The notes: generated from the letters alone by a model not told the origin. Counted from the first letter of the stretch, positions 25,678 through 35,022 are shown. The stretch is 50,397 nt of DNA from Saprospiraceae bacterium (GCA_020628475.1 JAHDFB010000019.1:1-50397), one strand, 5' to 3'. Program-made: numbers and translations.

Positions 25678-26745
25678 ATGACTCATATTAAGAATTCGAC
25701 ATGGTATTTGGTCAGCCTGATCATTATATGTATAATAGGTTTCTACTCTTGTCAGAAAGATTCGGTTGAAGCCCCAGATGTATCCGACATTCAAGTTTCT
25801 CTTGATATCAATCGAACCGAAGATGCTATTGCGGAATTGGATACGAATCAGATTCTGGAAGGGCTGGCTCAATTATTTGAACAAGATTCTAGTTTTTACA
25901 GCATTTATTTCAATCATATTCTAGGTGTTCCTCTCTACCGCTTAAACGATGAACAAAAGATATCGTTTATGAAGGGGTTTATCAATGATGCCCGAATCCA
26001 ACGAATACACTTCGAAGTTGATTCCGTATTCGGTGATTTCATAGATATGAAGACAGCCTTAGAATCTTCCTTTAAATATTATTCCTATTATTTTCCAGAA
26101 AAAACAATACCCGAAATCTATACCTACATTTCAGAATACTCCGTTCAACGATTCATTTTCGAGTATGACGAAGATCGTGATGGTATCGGAATAGGATTGG
26201 ATATGTTTTTAGGGGAAGATTACCCATATCTTCGGTACGTCAACAACCATTCAAGTTTTTCAAATTACCTAACTAGGAGATATAATAAGGCACATCTAGT
26301 CAAGAAGGTTTTTGAAGCTATTGTAGAAGATTGGCTTGGAGAAAATACAGGTTCGAGAATGCTCGACAAGATGATTTATAACGGCAAGAAGCTTTACATT
26401 TTACAAAAACTCATGCCGTATACAGGCGAAGAAATCATCATGGAGTATACAGATGATCAATTGGAATGGTGTCAACAGAATGAATCCGACATGTGGGCCT
26501 TTTTCTTTGATGAAGATCTATTTTATTCCACAGATATCAATAAAATCAGTAAATTAGTAAATCCTAGTCCGAATTCTTCCGGCATGCCTCCAGAAGCACC
26601 AGGAAGAACGGCTAATTATATGGGCTTTCAAATCATCAAAGCATTTATGAAACGAAACCCTGGAACCAGTTTACAAGAATTAATTGACCTGAAAGACAGT
26701 CAAAAAATTCTAGAAAAATCAAGATATAAACCTAAAAGAAAATAA
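25678..26745 (+). CDS. gldB: GldB-like gliding motility / T9SS-associated lipoprotein
   Basis: 355 aa. A lipobox is seen at GFYSC (Cys25). The body matches the GldB pattern as I know it: KYYSYYFPEKTIPEIYTYIS, GLDMFLGEDYPYLRY, KMIYNGKKLYILQKLMP, LEWCQQNESDMWAFF and GRTANYMGFQIIKAFM, ending with SRYKPKRK. GldB is required for gliding in Flavobacterium johnsoniae and is linked to the type IX secretion and gliding machinery. The usual partner gldC is not adjacent; the oxygenase gene begins one base after this stop. Name by pattern recognition, not by a search. Confidence 0.8.
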   Translation: MTHIKNSTWYLVSLIIICIIGFYSCQKDSVEAPDVSDIQVSLDINRTEDAIAELDTNQILEGLAQLFEQDSSFYSIYFNHILGVPLYRLNDEQKISFMKGFINDARIQRIHFEVDSVFGDFIDMKTALESSFKYYSYYFPEKTIPEIYTYISEYSVQRFIFEYDEDRDGIGIGLDMFLGEDYPYLRYVNNHSSFSNYLTRRYNKAHLVKKVFEAIVEDWLGENTGSRMLDKMIYNGKKLYILQKLMPYTGEEIIMEYTDDQLEWCQQNESDMWAFFFDEDLFYSTDINKISKLVNPSPNSSGMPPEAPGRTANYMGFQIIKAFMKRNPGTSLQELIDLKDSQKILEKSRYKPKRK

Positions 26746-26746
26746 A

Positions 26747-27694
26747 ATGTCAGAAAGAGCAATTCCGGTAGTAGACCTAAGTAAGTTTGTGCATGGAAAT
26801 GAAACAGAACGTGCAAATTTTGTTGAAGAACTTGGAAAAGCTTTCCATGAAGTAGGATTCGTAGGTGTTCGAAACCACGGAGTCCCTCAAGATTTAGTGG
26901 ATGGCTTTTATGCAGCTTCAAAATCTTTTTTCTCTCAACCGGTAGACGTAAAACGATCTTATGAGATTCCAGGTCTCGCTGGACAACGAGGATACACGGC
27001 TTTTGGTACGGAAAAAGCAAAACAATCACAAGTGGCTGACCTTAAAGAATTTTACCAAATTGGCCAGGTCAATGACAACGAGGATAAAAATGAATATCCT
27101 GACAATCCAAGAACAAAGGAGGTTCCTGAATTTACTGAAATCGGATTCAAATTATATAAAGCCTTCGAAGAATCTGGGGGACAATTATTAAGAGCCATTG
27201 CTCTACATTTAGAATTGGACGAAGATTACTTTGAAAATAAAATAGACAATGGACATTCTATCCTTCGTTCTATACATTATCCACCAATTACTCAAGAACC
27301 TAAATCAGCCATTCGAGCGGAACAACATGAAGATATCAATCTCATTACTTTATTAGTGGGAGCTTCAGCAGGGGGATTACAATTATTGAATGCTGAAGAC
27401 AAATGGTTAGATATCGTTCCTGGGGATGATGAAATCGTTATCAATGTTGGTGATATGTTGCAACGATTAACCAATAACTACCTTATTTCAACAACACATC
27501 GAGTAGTAAACCCTCCAAAAAGCGAATGGCATAAACCACGTCTAAGTATTCCTTTTTTCTTACATCCTAAAAGTGATATGAAACTAGACTGTTTGGATTT
27601 TTGTGTTAGTGAAGATCAACCTTTACAATACGAACCTATTACGGCAGGGGCATATTTGGATGAAAGATTGAGAGAAATAGGCTTAAAAAAGTAA
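26747..27694 (+). CDS. Isopenicillin N synthase family 2OG-Fe(II) oxygenase
   Basis: 315 aa, cytosolic. The N-terminal domain opens with IPVVDLSKF and contains GFVGVRNHGVP. The iron triad is His194 and Asp196 (EQHEDINLITLL) and His251 (TTHRVVNP), and Arg265 with Ser267 in PRLSIPFF binds the 2-oxoglutarate carboxylate. This matches the DIOX_N plus 2OG-Fe(II) oxygenase layout of IPNS-like enzymes, which hydroxylate or desaturate many small molecules; no substrate can be named. It starts one base after the GldB-like gene, so the two are co-transcribed. Confidence 0.92.
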   Translation: MSERAIPVVDLSKFVHGNETERANFVEELGKAFHEVGFVGVRNHGVPQDLVDGFYAASKSFFSQPVDVKRSYEIPGLAGQRGYTAFGTEKAKQSQVADLKEFYQIGQVNDNEDKNEYPDNPRTKEVPEFTEIGFKLYKAFEESGGQLLRAIALHLELDEDYFENKIDNGHSILRSIHYPPITQEPKSAIRAEQHEDINLITLLVGASAGGLQLLNAEDKWLDIVPGDDEIVINVGDMLQRLTNNYLISTTHRVVNPPKSEWHKPRLSIPFFLHPKSDMKLDCLDFCVSEDQPLQYEPITAGAYLDERLREIGLKK

Positions 27695-27787
27695 ACTTTT
27701 TAGGACCTTTGCGGGTCTTATAGTTGTTAACAAATAAAATGGACCTATAGGTATCTTCCTAATACAGGTCTTTTAAATGATAATATT

Positions 27788-28024
27788 ATGAATTTCAATT
27801 TCGTGTATCTATTCAATTTAGGAGGTCAAGAATTAATCTTGATTGCCTTAGTGGTATTATTGTTATTCGGTGGTAGAAAAATACCAGAGCTGATGAGAGG
27901 TCTAGGTAAAGGTATTCGCGAATTTAATAATGCTAAAGCAAATATTGAATCAGAAATCAAGGATAATATGAAGGAGATCGAATCTCCTAAGCGTCAAGAA
28001 GTTAAGGAAAAAGCAGAGCGATAA
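27788..28024 (+). CDS. tatA: Twin-arginine translocase subunit TatA/TatE
   Basis: 78 aa. Topology is typical: a short periplasmic N-terminus, one transmembrane helix (ELILIALVVLLLFGG), the conserved FGGRKIPELMRGLGKGIREF hinge and amphipathic helix, then a charged tail. TatA forms the pore that lets folded proteins cross the inner membrane. tatC is not in the window. The gap of 93 bases before it contains AGGACC and GGTCTT that can pair weakly, with no clear terminator. A GGAGG-like run is inside the gene, not upstream. Confidence 0.95.
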   Translation: MNFNFVYLFNLGGQELILIALVVLLLFGGRKIPELMRGLGKGIREFNNAKANIESEIKDNMKEIESPKRQEVKEKAER

Positions 28025-28065
28025 GTCTTATTATAGCTACATTTTCCCTACTTAAATTATACAGA

Positions 28066-29445
28066 ATGAAGTATTTCATCATAGCTCTGCTATTGTTGCC
28101 CTTAACCGCTTTTGCCCAATCTAAATGGGATGGACAATGGAAAAGTGAAATTCAAAATTTAGATTTATATGTCGTTATTTCAAATGACGGACAGGATTTG
28201 AAATTGACAATTCCTTTGCAAAGCATTGCAGATTTAGAAGCAGATAATGCTGAAATTTCAGACGATCGAATAGATTTCTTTTACAGAGCATTTGACGCTA
28301 CGTTCTTCGGCAATATGAAGGGTGATAGTATCATCGGAACGTGGAATCAAGGTGGTATAGAACGTGATATGATCTTTACCAAATCCAATGATAATCTTCA
28401 ATTTAAAAGACCACAGACACCTAAAGAACCTTATCCATATAAGGTAGAAACCATTGTCACTAAGAAATCGGAATTAAGTCCAAGATTATCTGGGACATTG
28501 ACCATGCCCGAAGGAGATGGTCCTTTTCCTGCTGTTGTTTTAATTTCAGGTTCTGGACCTCAAAATAGAGATTCCGAGTTTTTTAAACATAAACCTTTTT
28601 TGGTCCTAGCAGACTACTTCAGCCGAAATGGTTATGCAGTACTTCGCTATGACGAACGAGGTATTGGTTTATCAGGAGGTAAGTTTAAAGGCGCAACTTC
28701 GGAAGATTTGGCTACTGATGTAGAATCAGTCGTTGACTATTTGAAAGGAAGAAAAGAAATCAATGCAAAGCGAATTGGCTTAATCGGTCATAGTGAAGGT
28801 GGTATGATCGCGCCAATGGTCGCCTCAAAGAATAAAGATGTGGCATTCATCGTGCTGCTTGCAGGACCAGGTATTCCTCCAAAAGAAATTATGAAATACC
28901 AGATGACTCGTCAATTTGGGAATCTGAATTTATCTTCTGATGGCAAAAAGAAAATGAAACTTTTTGTGGATGAAATGTTTGAAATTTTGTCCTCCAAACA
29001 GAGTAATGACAAAGTCATAGAAAGATATCGCCAAGCCAGTGATAATTTTTATCTATCCCTTGAAAAAGACGATCAGCAAGAATTTGGAGTCAGTCACCAG
29101 CAGTTCTATTTTTCTTTAGCAGGTACTTTCTTCGATGCTTGGATGCGTTATTTTTTACAATATGATCCTAGTATCGCTTTAGAAAAAGTTCGTGTTCCGG
29201 TATTGGCATTAAATGGAAAAAAAGATCGTCAAGTCACCGCCAAGCAAAATATCAAAGGCATCAAAAAAGCATTGAAAAAAGGGGGTAATAAACAGTTTAA
29301 AACCAAGTGTTTTAAAAATTTGAATCATCTATTTCAGACTTCAAAGACGGGAGATGCATCTGAATATATGGGCATCGAAGAAACGTTCAATGAAGAAGTC
29401 ATGCATTATATTACGGACTGGATGAACTCGATTGATCTAAAGTAA
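28066..29445 (+). CDS. Secreted alpha/beta hydrolase
   Basis: 459 aa. A signal peptide (MKYFIIALLLLPLTAFAQ) leads to an N-terminal beta-rich domain (about residues 20-120, an all-beta region in front of the hydrolase). The hydrolase domain has GHSEGGMIAP (nucleophile Ser243), oxyanion stretch LISGSGPQNRDSE, YDERGIGLSGG, an acid in LNGKKDRQVT and a late His in NLNHLFQTS. This is the pattern of the S9/dienelactone-hydrolase-like superfamily; the substrate is unknown. It follows tatA by 41 bases and precedes a small conserved gene by 35. Confidence 0.9.
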   Translation: MKYFIIALLLLPLTAFAQSKWDGQWKSEIQNLDLYVVISNDGQDLKLTIPLQSIADLEADNAEISDDRIDFFYRAFDATFFGNMKGDSIIGTWNQGGIERDMIFTKSNDNLQFKRPQTPKEPYPYKVETIVTKKSELSPRLSGTLTMPEGDGPFPAVVLISGSGPQNRDSEFFKHKPFLVLADYFSRNGYAVLRYDERGIGLSGGKFKGATSEDLATDVESVVDYLKGRKEINAKRIGLIGHSEGGMIAPMVASKNKDVAFIVLLAGPGIPPKEIMKYQMTRQFGNLNLSSDGKKKMKLFVDEMFEILSSKQSNDKVIERYRQASDNFYLSLEKDDQQEFGVSHQQFYFSLAGTFFDAWMRYFLQYDPSIALEKVRVPVLALNGKKDRQVTAKQNIKGIKKALKKGGNKQFKTKCFKNLNHLFQTSKTGDASEYMGIEETFNEEVMHYITDWMNSIDLK

Positions 29446-29480
29446 AGGTTAAACATTATTTTTATTCGAAAATTATTGAT

Positions 29481-29861
29481 GTGGAAGATTGGGAATTAGA
29501 TTTTGAGTGGGTCCGTGTAAAGCATATCGTGAAAGATGCCATGGGTGGAAGTGTACTTCCAGATTTTCAAACGGTATTATTTCTTATAGGAATTCAAGAA
29601 CTTGGATTAATTCAACATCAGTTTACCAAAGAAGAAAAGCAAGACTTAATGCACATCGCTGTCTGCACCTTATTATCCTATGATGGCTATTATGAATTCG
29701 TAGGAAGAGATGCTGATGGTTGGCCTCATTACAATCCGTTAAAAAATGTGCCTATTAGTGGTGCAGAAGAACAAGAAAGTTTTCTAAAAAAATATGTTAT
29801 TCGCTATTTTAGCGATTTGGAAATCGAAAATGGTGGATTTAAAGAACATCAAATACAATAA
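29481..29861 (+). CDS. Small conserved protein of unknown function
   Basis: 126 aa from a GTG start at 29481; no in-frame ATG precedes it. The protein is acidic, cytosolic, without a signal peptide or transmembrane helix. Recognisable features are LPDFQTVLFLIGIQELGLIQ and FTKEEKQDLMHIAVCTLL, then DADGWPHYNPLKNVP. I have a sense that this pattern recurs in Bacteroidota but cannot name a family. It is 11 bases before the first cyclophilin gene, so it is in the same unit. Confidence 0.75.
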   Translation: MEDWELDFEWVRVKHIVKDAMGGSVLPDFQTVLFLIGIQELGLIQHQFTKEEKQDLMHIAVCTLLSYDGYYEFVGRDADGWPHYNPLKNVPISGAEEQESFLKKYVIRYFSDLEIENGGFKEHQIQ

Positions 29862-29872
29862 ACCTCTTTATT

Positions 29873-30517
29873 ATGAATAAAATATATCTTTTTCTATTTG
29901 TTGCCCTATTATTCTCATCTTGTGGAGGGGATAACATTCGAAAAGTCCAAGTGCAAACCGAATATGGTAACATGACGATTGAGTTGTTCAATACGACGCC
30001 TCAACATCGAGATAATTTTGTCAAATTAGTAAAAGAAGGTTTCTATGATGATCTGCTTTTTCACCGAGTCATGCAAAGTTTTATGATTCAAGGAGGAGAT
30101 CCTCAATCTAAAGGTGCTGCTCCTGGAGCAAGGCTTGGAACCGGTGGTCCAGGATATACCATTCCTGCAGAAATTCAACATTATCATTATAAAGGTAGAT
30201 TATCTGCTGCTAGACAGCCAGATAGTGTAAATCCTGAAATGGCTTCGTCTGGTTCGCAATTCTACATAGTCCAAGGGAGTCCCGTAAGTAGCAATAGACT
30301 CGATGCTATGGCCTCTTCTAAAGGGCTAAGCTATTCAGAAGAAGCCAAAAACATATACACATCTGTAGGTGGAAGACCGGATTTGGACGCTGCTTATACG
30401 GTATTTGGTCAAGTAACCGAAGGTCTTGATGTCATCGATAAGATCGCTGCTGTACAGGTGGATCAATATAATCGTCCATTTCAAGATGTAAAAATGAAAA
30501 TTGTACTTTTAAACTAA
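29873..30517 (+). CDS. Cyclophilin-type peptidyl-prolyl isomerase, lipoprotein
   Basis: 214 aa. Signal ends in LLFSSC (Cys17), so it is a lipoprotein, probably periplasmic-facing. The cyclophilin core is complete: FHRVMQSFMIQGGDP (catalytic Arg in FHRV), GTGGPGYTIPAEI and SSGSQFYIVQGSP, then AAYTVFGQVTEGLDVIDKIA. It isomerises prolyl peptide bonds in exported proteins. It has an insertion (about residues 139-165) typical of Bacteroidota members. It is followed after 22 bases by a paralogue with a PKD domain. Confidence 0.95.
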   Translation: MNKIYLFLFVALLFSSCGGDNIRKVQVQTEYGNMTIELFNTTPQHRDNFVKLVKEGFYDDLLFHRVMQSFMIQGGDPQSKGAAPGARLGTGGPGYTIPAEIQHYHYKGRLSAARQPDSVNPEMASSGSQFYIVQGSPVSSNRLDAMASSKGLSYSEEAKNIYTSVGGRPDLDAAYTVFGQVTEGLDVIDKIAAVQVDQYNRPFQDVKMKIVLLN

Positions 30518-30539
30518 TCACACCCATAATTGATTTCAT

Positions 30540-31424
30540 ATGCGTATCACTCATTACTATTTTTTGGTAATAACCGTATTGCTTTGTTCTTGTAGCCCAC
30601 TAGCTAAATTTGCGGTCGAGCAAGAAAAGCTTAAAGCCCCTGCAACCATCTCATTTACAAATGAATCTGAGAAGGCGGATCGCTATGAATGGGATTTTGG
30701 AGATGGTGAAAAAAGTAATCTGGAAAATCCAAAGCATAAATATTATCTCTCGGGCAAATACGAAGTGACCCTTAAGGCATATAAGAAAAAGAAAGTCAAA
30801 GAAATAAAAAAGGAAATCTTTGTCGAGGCACCAGATGCTTGTCTAGTGCTAGTTGAGACCAATTACGGAGATATGTTGATTGAGTTGTATGATGAGACAC
30901 CTTTGCATCGCGATAATTTTCTAAAACTTGCGGAGAAAGATTTTTACAATGGCTTACTTTTCCATCGGGTGATTGATGGTTTCATGATTCAAGGAGGCGA
31001 CCCTCAATCCAAAAATGCAAAACCGGGTGGCCGTTTAGGAACGGGAGGTCCCGGATATCAGGTGCCTGCTGAAATCAGATCAGAATTTACGCATATGAAA
31101 GGTGCTTTGGCAGCTGCTAGAATGCCCGATGCTGGAAATCCTGAAAAGAAATCTTCTGGATCCCAGTTTTATATCGTTCATGGATATAAAATCTCAGACA
31201 AACAGCTCGATCAGATCGAAGCATCAAAGGGAATCACATATACAGCAGAACAACGTGAAATTCTAAAAAATACGGGTGGGTATCCATTCTTAGATATGGA
31301 ATATACCATCTTCGGTCAAGTATTGGAGGGATTTGAGGTAATCGATGCGATTGCTAAAGTCAATAAGGATCGCGCCAATCGACCTGTCGAAAATGTTTAT
31401 ATGAATGTTACCGTGATAAAATAG
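30540..31424 (+). CDS. Cyclophilin-type peptidyl-prolyl isomerase with N-terminal PKD domain, lipoprotein
   Basis: 294 aa. Lipobox LLCSC (Cys18). Residues 35-95 are a PKD-like domain (ISFTNESEKADRYEWDFGDG, then KYYLSGKYEVTLKAY). The cyclophilin domain follows from about residue 102, with FHRVIDGFMIQGGDPQSK, GTGGPGYQVPAEI and GSQFYIVHGYK. The catalytic domain is closely similar to the preceding gene, so this is a tandem duplicate that gained an extracellular beta domain. The PKD module may bring the isomerase to a surface protein or polysaccharide. Six bases before ppgK. Confidence 0.93.
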   Translation: MRITHYYFLVITVLLCSCSPLAKFAVEQEKLKAPATISFTNESEKADRYEWDFGDGEKSNLENPKHKYYLSGKYEVTLKAYKKKKVKEIKKEIFVEAPDACLVLVETNYGDMLIELYDETPLHRDNFLKLAEKDFYNGLLFHRVIDGFMIQGGDPQSKNAKPGGRLGTGGPGYQVPAEIRSEFTHMKGALAAARMPDAGNPEKKSSGSQFYIVHGYKISDKQLDQIEASKGITYTAEQREILKNTGGYPFLDMEYTIFGQVLEGFEVIDAIAKVNKDRANRPVENVYMNVTVIK

Positions 31425-31430
31425 TTTAGC

Positions 31431-32183
31431 ATGGATAAAATCTTAGGTATTGATGTAGGTGCCACCGGCATAAAAGGAAATCTAGTCGATCTAAAAAAAG
31501 GTATTACACTTTTAGATCGTAAAAAAATAAAAACGCCCACACACTCAACACCTGAATCTATTGCCGGAATTATCAAAGAATTGATTCAACACTTTGATTG
31601 GAAAGGAAAACCCATTGGTATTGGATTTCCTGCGATCGTTAAAAACGGTAAAACACTATCCGCCAGCAATATAGATGATTCTTGGTTACATTTTGAGGCA
31701 GAACAATATTTAAAGAAAAGCCTGAAATGTCCGCTTGTGCTCGTCAATGATGCCGATGCCGCTGGTATCGCCGAAGTAAAATTCGGAATGGGTAAAAACG
31801 TAGCCGGAACCAGCATTTTACTCACCTTAGGAACAGGAATAGGTTCTGCTCTATTTTATAATGGCGTTCTAGTACCCAATACGGAAATGGGACACCTAAA
31901 ATGGAAAGACAAAGTCTTAGAAAAATATACCAGCAACAAGTTCCGAGAAATCAATCGATTGAGCTGGAAAGCTTGGGCTAAAGAACTGAATAAAGCCATA
32001 GATCATATTGATTTCATTTTTTCACCCGACATGATCATTCTTGGAGGTGGAATTAGTAAGCATTTTGTAAAATATGAGCAATATTTGACAAAGAGCAACT
32101 GTCCAATTGTTCCTGCAGCTATGAAAAATGATGCTGGTATCATCGGAGCAGCAATGGCTTATCATACCTACAGAAACGAGTAA
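31431..32183 (+). CDS. ppgK: Polyphosphate glucokinase (ROK family)
   Basis: 250 aa. The ATP/phosphate-binding opening ILGIDVGATGIKGNLVD is typical, followed by GIGFPAIVKNGK, NIDDSWLH and the catalytic-base segment LVNDADAAGIAEVKFGMGKN (Asp in NDADAAG). LTLGTGIGSAL, PNTEMGHL and IILGGGISKHF complete the set. PpgK phosphorylates glucose using polyphosphate or ATP in the cytosol. The order of motifs and length match actinobacterial PpgK closely, including AAMKNDAGIIGAAMA at the end. Whether it still prefers polyphosphate is not visible. Last gene of the plus-strand run; converges with the T9SS protein gene. Confidence 0.9.
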   Translation: MDKILGIDVGATGIKGNLVDLKKGITLLDRKKIKTPTHSTPESIAGIIKELIQHFDWKGKPIGIGFPAIVKNGKTLSASNIDDSWLHFEAEQYLKKSLKCPLVLVNDADAAGIAEVKFGMGKNVAGTSILLTLGTGIGSALFYNGVLVPNTEMGHLKWKDKVLEKYTSNKFREINRLSWKAWAKELNKAIDHIDFIFSPDMIILGGGISKHFVKYEQYLTKSNCPIVPAAMKNDAGIIGAAMAYHTYRNE

Positions 32184-32208
32184 AGTAAAGTTTACCTGTA
32201 CATCTTTC

Positions 32209-34956
32209 TTATTGGATCATTATTTTATAGTTCATCAAGGGGGTTCCGTTTTTTCTATATTGTAAGAAATATATGCCTGGTGCTAATTCGGATGCATATC
32301 GTTGAATATACCATTCTTTCTGCTTCAAGTACTCCACTTTTTGGGCTTGACCCAAAACATTGACCAAATAAATATCACTATCCAAAGGAATCTCATCCCA
32401 AGCTAATTCTTTGACGCTTGTTTTTTCCTTCACTGTCAATTCTGATTGAAGTGTTTGCTCTTTACATAGATCATCGATCTGCACAGTAATTTCAATTTCA
32501 AATACTCCAACCAAATTGGATTGAAGTGCTAATTGAATAAGCTCACAATCATTTTCGTCCATTCCCAGAATGGTAGCCGTTCCATTCGAAAAATCACCTC
32601 CGTTGGCAAATTCTACGCCTGAAGGTACAATGGCCATAACCTCAACGTCTGCTCCATTGAATCCTTGATAGGATTCATCGGATAGGCAAACCTCTACATC
32701 CATGAATACCGTTTCCCCTACTTCTATTTCCGCATCATCAACTTCAATGTTGACTTCTGGTGGACAAGAGGATCGTATATCTAGATTATCTAGCCAAATC
32801 ACCGAAGGCTGTGTTTTATTGTATAGCACGATATAATGTAATTCTTCCTCAAATTCATTTAGTACCGTCCATGTATAATTTTCAAAATCAACCGCTGAAT
32901 TCGGGCAAAGGGTTAATCCACCGCTAAAAGTGTTGGTGATTTCTTCATCATTTAATAAACAAAAGGGTAGGTAGCTATCATTGTCACATATATTCTCTAC
33001 TAGGATATTCTCATCTGTATTGCAATCTTGTTTGATAAATGCTTCAGAAGGATGACAAGGCTTGGAATAACTACCATACATATTTAATAGTCCTGGATCA
33101 TTATCACCTCTCGTCGCTAAATCAACCGATATTTCCATTGTACAGCCAGGGAGGATCGGATATTCTAGTTCAATTAAAGTGGCTTCTGGACCTATTATGT
33201 TTACTAAATCTAAGTACTTATTATTAGCACTTTCGCAAATGTCTGGTGTATTTTGATTGGCGCCTTCCATATAGAAAAGATCTTCCTTGCAGGCTTGAAA
33301 ATAAAAGTCATTTGTTTTTTCTAAAGATTCAAAATCACCAATACAAACCAGATTATCACATTTAGTCCGATCACAATCTTCAAGATCATCGCTCAGAACA
33401 ATGTCAAAGTAAGAGCTACTCATATAGCAGTCACATGCTTTAATGGTATAATATACTCTATAATTTCCCGGAATGGTCCCATAGAATTCATAATTGTTTG
33501 TACCGATATTTTCCAAAGTAGCATTATTCCAATTTAGGCCTAATGTATAGACATCTGTTATTTGAGCCGTTTCTAAACTGAGATCATTGCAAAGTAAAAA
33601 GTCGGTATTAAACACAAAACTTTCCCCTGATTTTGCCAGTAATGGTTCATAACAACAAGATTGTAAATATTCGATCTCAAATTCGCCACCAATCGAGTAA
33701 GTATGATCGATCTGGGCAATCGCATAACAACCGTCACAATCCAGCCCAGAATTTTCATGTATTTGATAACCTAATTGACAGAGTATCTCTAATTCTTGGA
33801 TGCTAATGGTACGCTCATCTTCTCCATCACTGATAAATGGATCCATAACAAAATCAGCCGTATCTCCATTACAGCCTTCGCGTAAATGACTCATTCCATT
33901 ACTGATACCAATCGTTCCATTATCAGTTCCGTAGATAGGGGCAATGGCCGAAGATCCTACAACAATATCCAATGCAGCAGTTCCACAAGCGCTTGCCGCC
34001 AAATCGGACATGGAGGGCACTTGCTGATTCAATGCAAAGCAGTTCTTCATACAATCTCCATCCATTAACCGATCTACATTTTGACTTTGTTGATTTGGAA
34101 CAAAATCTTCGGTGATATGAATCAATTGGTCAAATCGAGAAAAATAATTCGTAGTAGAAAACTGAGCATTAATCGGCTCACCATTCTCATCGATCCTAGA
34201 GGCAAATCCAAGAATATGTAAAGCCTCATGTAATACGATTGAATACAGGTCCAACTTATCAGAAGCTACCGGACTGTCCACATCTAATTGATAATTAAAA
34301 CTGATATTGTCTACATTAATCTGGAGCACACCATCAGCCCCTAAAGGGAAAAAGGCTTCCTGCGCATTGATTTTTTTCCAAACCAATGATTCTGCTATGG
34401 GAAAACAAGGGTCTTGAAAACTGAAATTATCCAAGAAGGAAAACAATGGACTTGCCGTTCCCGCCACCGGAGAACTTGCATTATCACAATTTGGATCATT
34501 GCCACAAATATCCGTCCCGACCAAGATATTCACACTTTGATTTGCGATATTATCACCGCATGCAAGTGTTTGTGAACGCTGTACTATAATTTCACTGAGG
34601 TCTGCAAATACCTGGCATATGATCGGTCGAATATCTTCACCTGCATTTGGATGATTGGCATTTTGTATAGTTTCTGGAAAGTCACCAAACATTAGATTAA
34701 AATAACCGGTATTGATCGGACTTTTATAATGTTGAACCTTAGCCAGCTTTTGCTCAAAGTAAGATAGATCATAGATATTTCCAAATCGATCTTGCACGAT
34801 ATCAGAAGCTTTCAAGGCTTGGATATCTTCCGGTGAAGTGTAATGGATCGCACCACAAAAACTCTGTGCTTTACCGGATATAAATGCTGTGAACATTAAA
34901 AATATCAGCAATAATTCTTGACCTTTTAGATCTTTCAGTTTCGTAAGTATTTTCAT
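32209..34956 (-). CDS. T9SS-exported putative zinc metalloprotease
   Basis: 915 aa. Signal peptide to about residue 31 (ending SGKAQS). A zincin motif is seen at VLHEALHILGFASR (His243, Glu244, His247); the 11th position is Ser rather than His or Asp, so the third ligand must come from elsewhere, possibly the His in GMSHLREGC. SIQELEILCQLGYQI closes the catalytic part. A Cys-rich middle and beta-sandwich domains follow (about residues 440-840). The last 70 residues are a type A sorting domain (LVNVLGQAQKVEYL, ELAPGIYFLQYRKNG). The protein is probably secreted to the cell surface by T9SS. Confidence 0.85.
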   Translation of the reverse strand: MKILTKLKDLKGQELLLIFLMFTAFISGKAQSFCGAIHYTSPEDIQALKASDIVQDRFGNIYDLSYFEQKLAKVQHYKSPINTGYFNLMFGDFPETIQNANHPNAGEDIRPIICQVFADLSEIIVQRSQTLACGDNIANQSVNILVGTDICGNDPNCDNASSPVAGTASPLFSFLDNFSFQDPCFPIAESLVWKKINAQEAFFPLGADGVLQINVDNISFNYQLDVDSPVASDKLDLYSIVLHEALHILGFASRIDENGEPINAQFSTTNYFSRFDQLIHITEDFVPNQQSQNVDRLMDGDCMKNCFALNQQVPSMSDLAASACGTAALDIVVGSSAIAPIYGTDNGTIGISNGMSHLREGCNGDTADFVMDPFISDGEDERTISIQELEILCQLGYQIHENSGLDCDGCYAIAQIDHTYSIGGEFEIEYLQSCCYEPLLAKSGESFVFNTDFLLCNDLSLETAQITDVYTLGLNWNNATLENIGTNNYEFYGTIPGNYRVYYTIKACDCYMSSSYFDIVLSDDLEDCDRTKCDNLVCIGDFESLEKTNDFYFQACKEDLFYMEGANQNTPDICESANNKYLDLVNIIGPEATLIELEYPILPGCTMEISVDLATRGDNDPGLLNMYGSYSKPCHPSEAFIKQDCNTDENILVENICDNDSYLPFCLLNDEEITNTFSGGLTLCPNSAVDFENYTWTVLNEFEEELHYIVLYNKTQPSVIWLDNLDIRSSCPPEVNIEVDDAEIEVGETVFMDVEVCLSDESYQGFNGADVEVMAIVPSGVEFANGGDFSNGTATILGMDENDCELIQLALQSNLVGVFEIEITVQIDDLCKEQTLQSELTVKEKTSVKELAWDEIPLDSDIYLVNVLGQAQKVEYLKQKEWYIQRYASELAPGIYFLQYRKNGTPLMNYKIMIQ

Positions 34957-35022
34957 GTAACGAAGACTAAGCTATCCTCCAAAATGATGCAAAGAAGTAC
35001 AAGAATTTATACATTACACCTT

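Noticed and set aside
26700-27029. Minus-strand 109-codon frame over the GldB and oxygenase genes
   Set aside because: Antisense shadow of the oxygenase coding sequence; no family motifs.
27695-27787. Weak AGGACC/GGTCTT hairpin between the oxygenase and tatA genes
   Set aside because: Six weak pairs and no T-run; insufficient for a terminator.
29481-29861. Possible GldC identity of the 126-aa protein
   Set aside because: Its length is near that of GldC but the sequence pattern does not fit the GldC I know.
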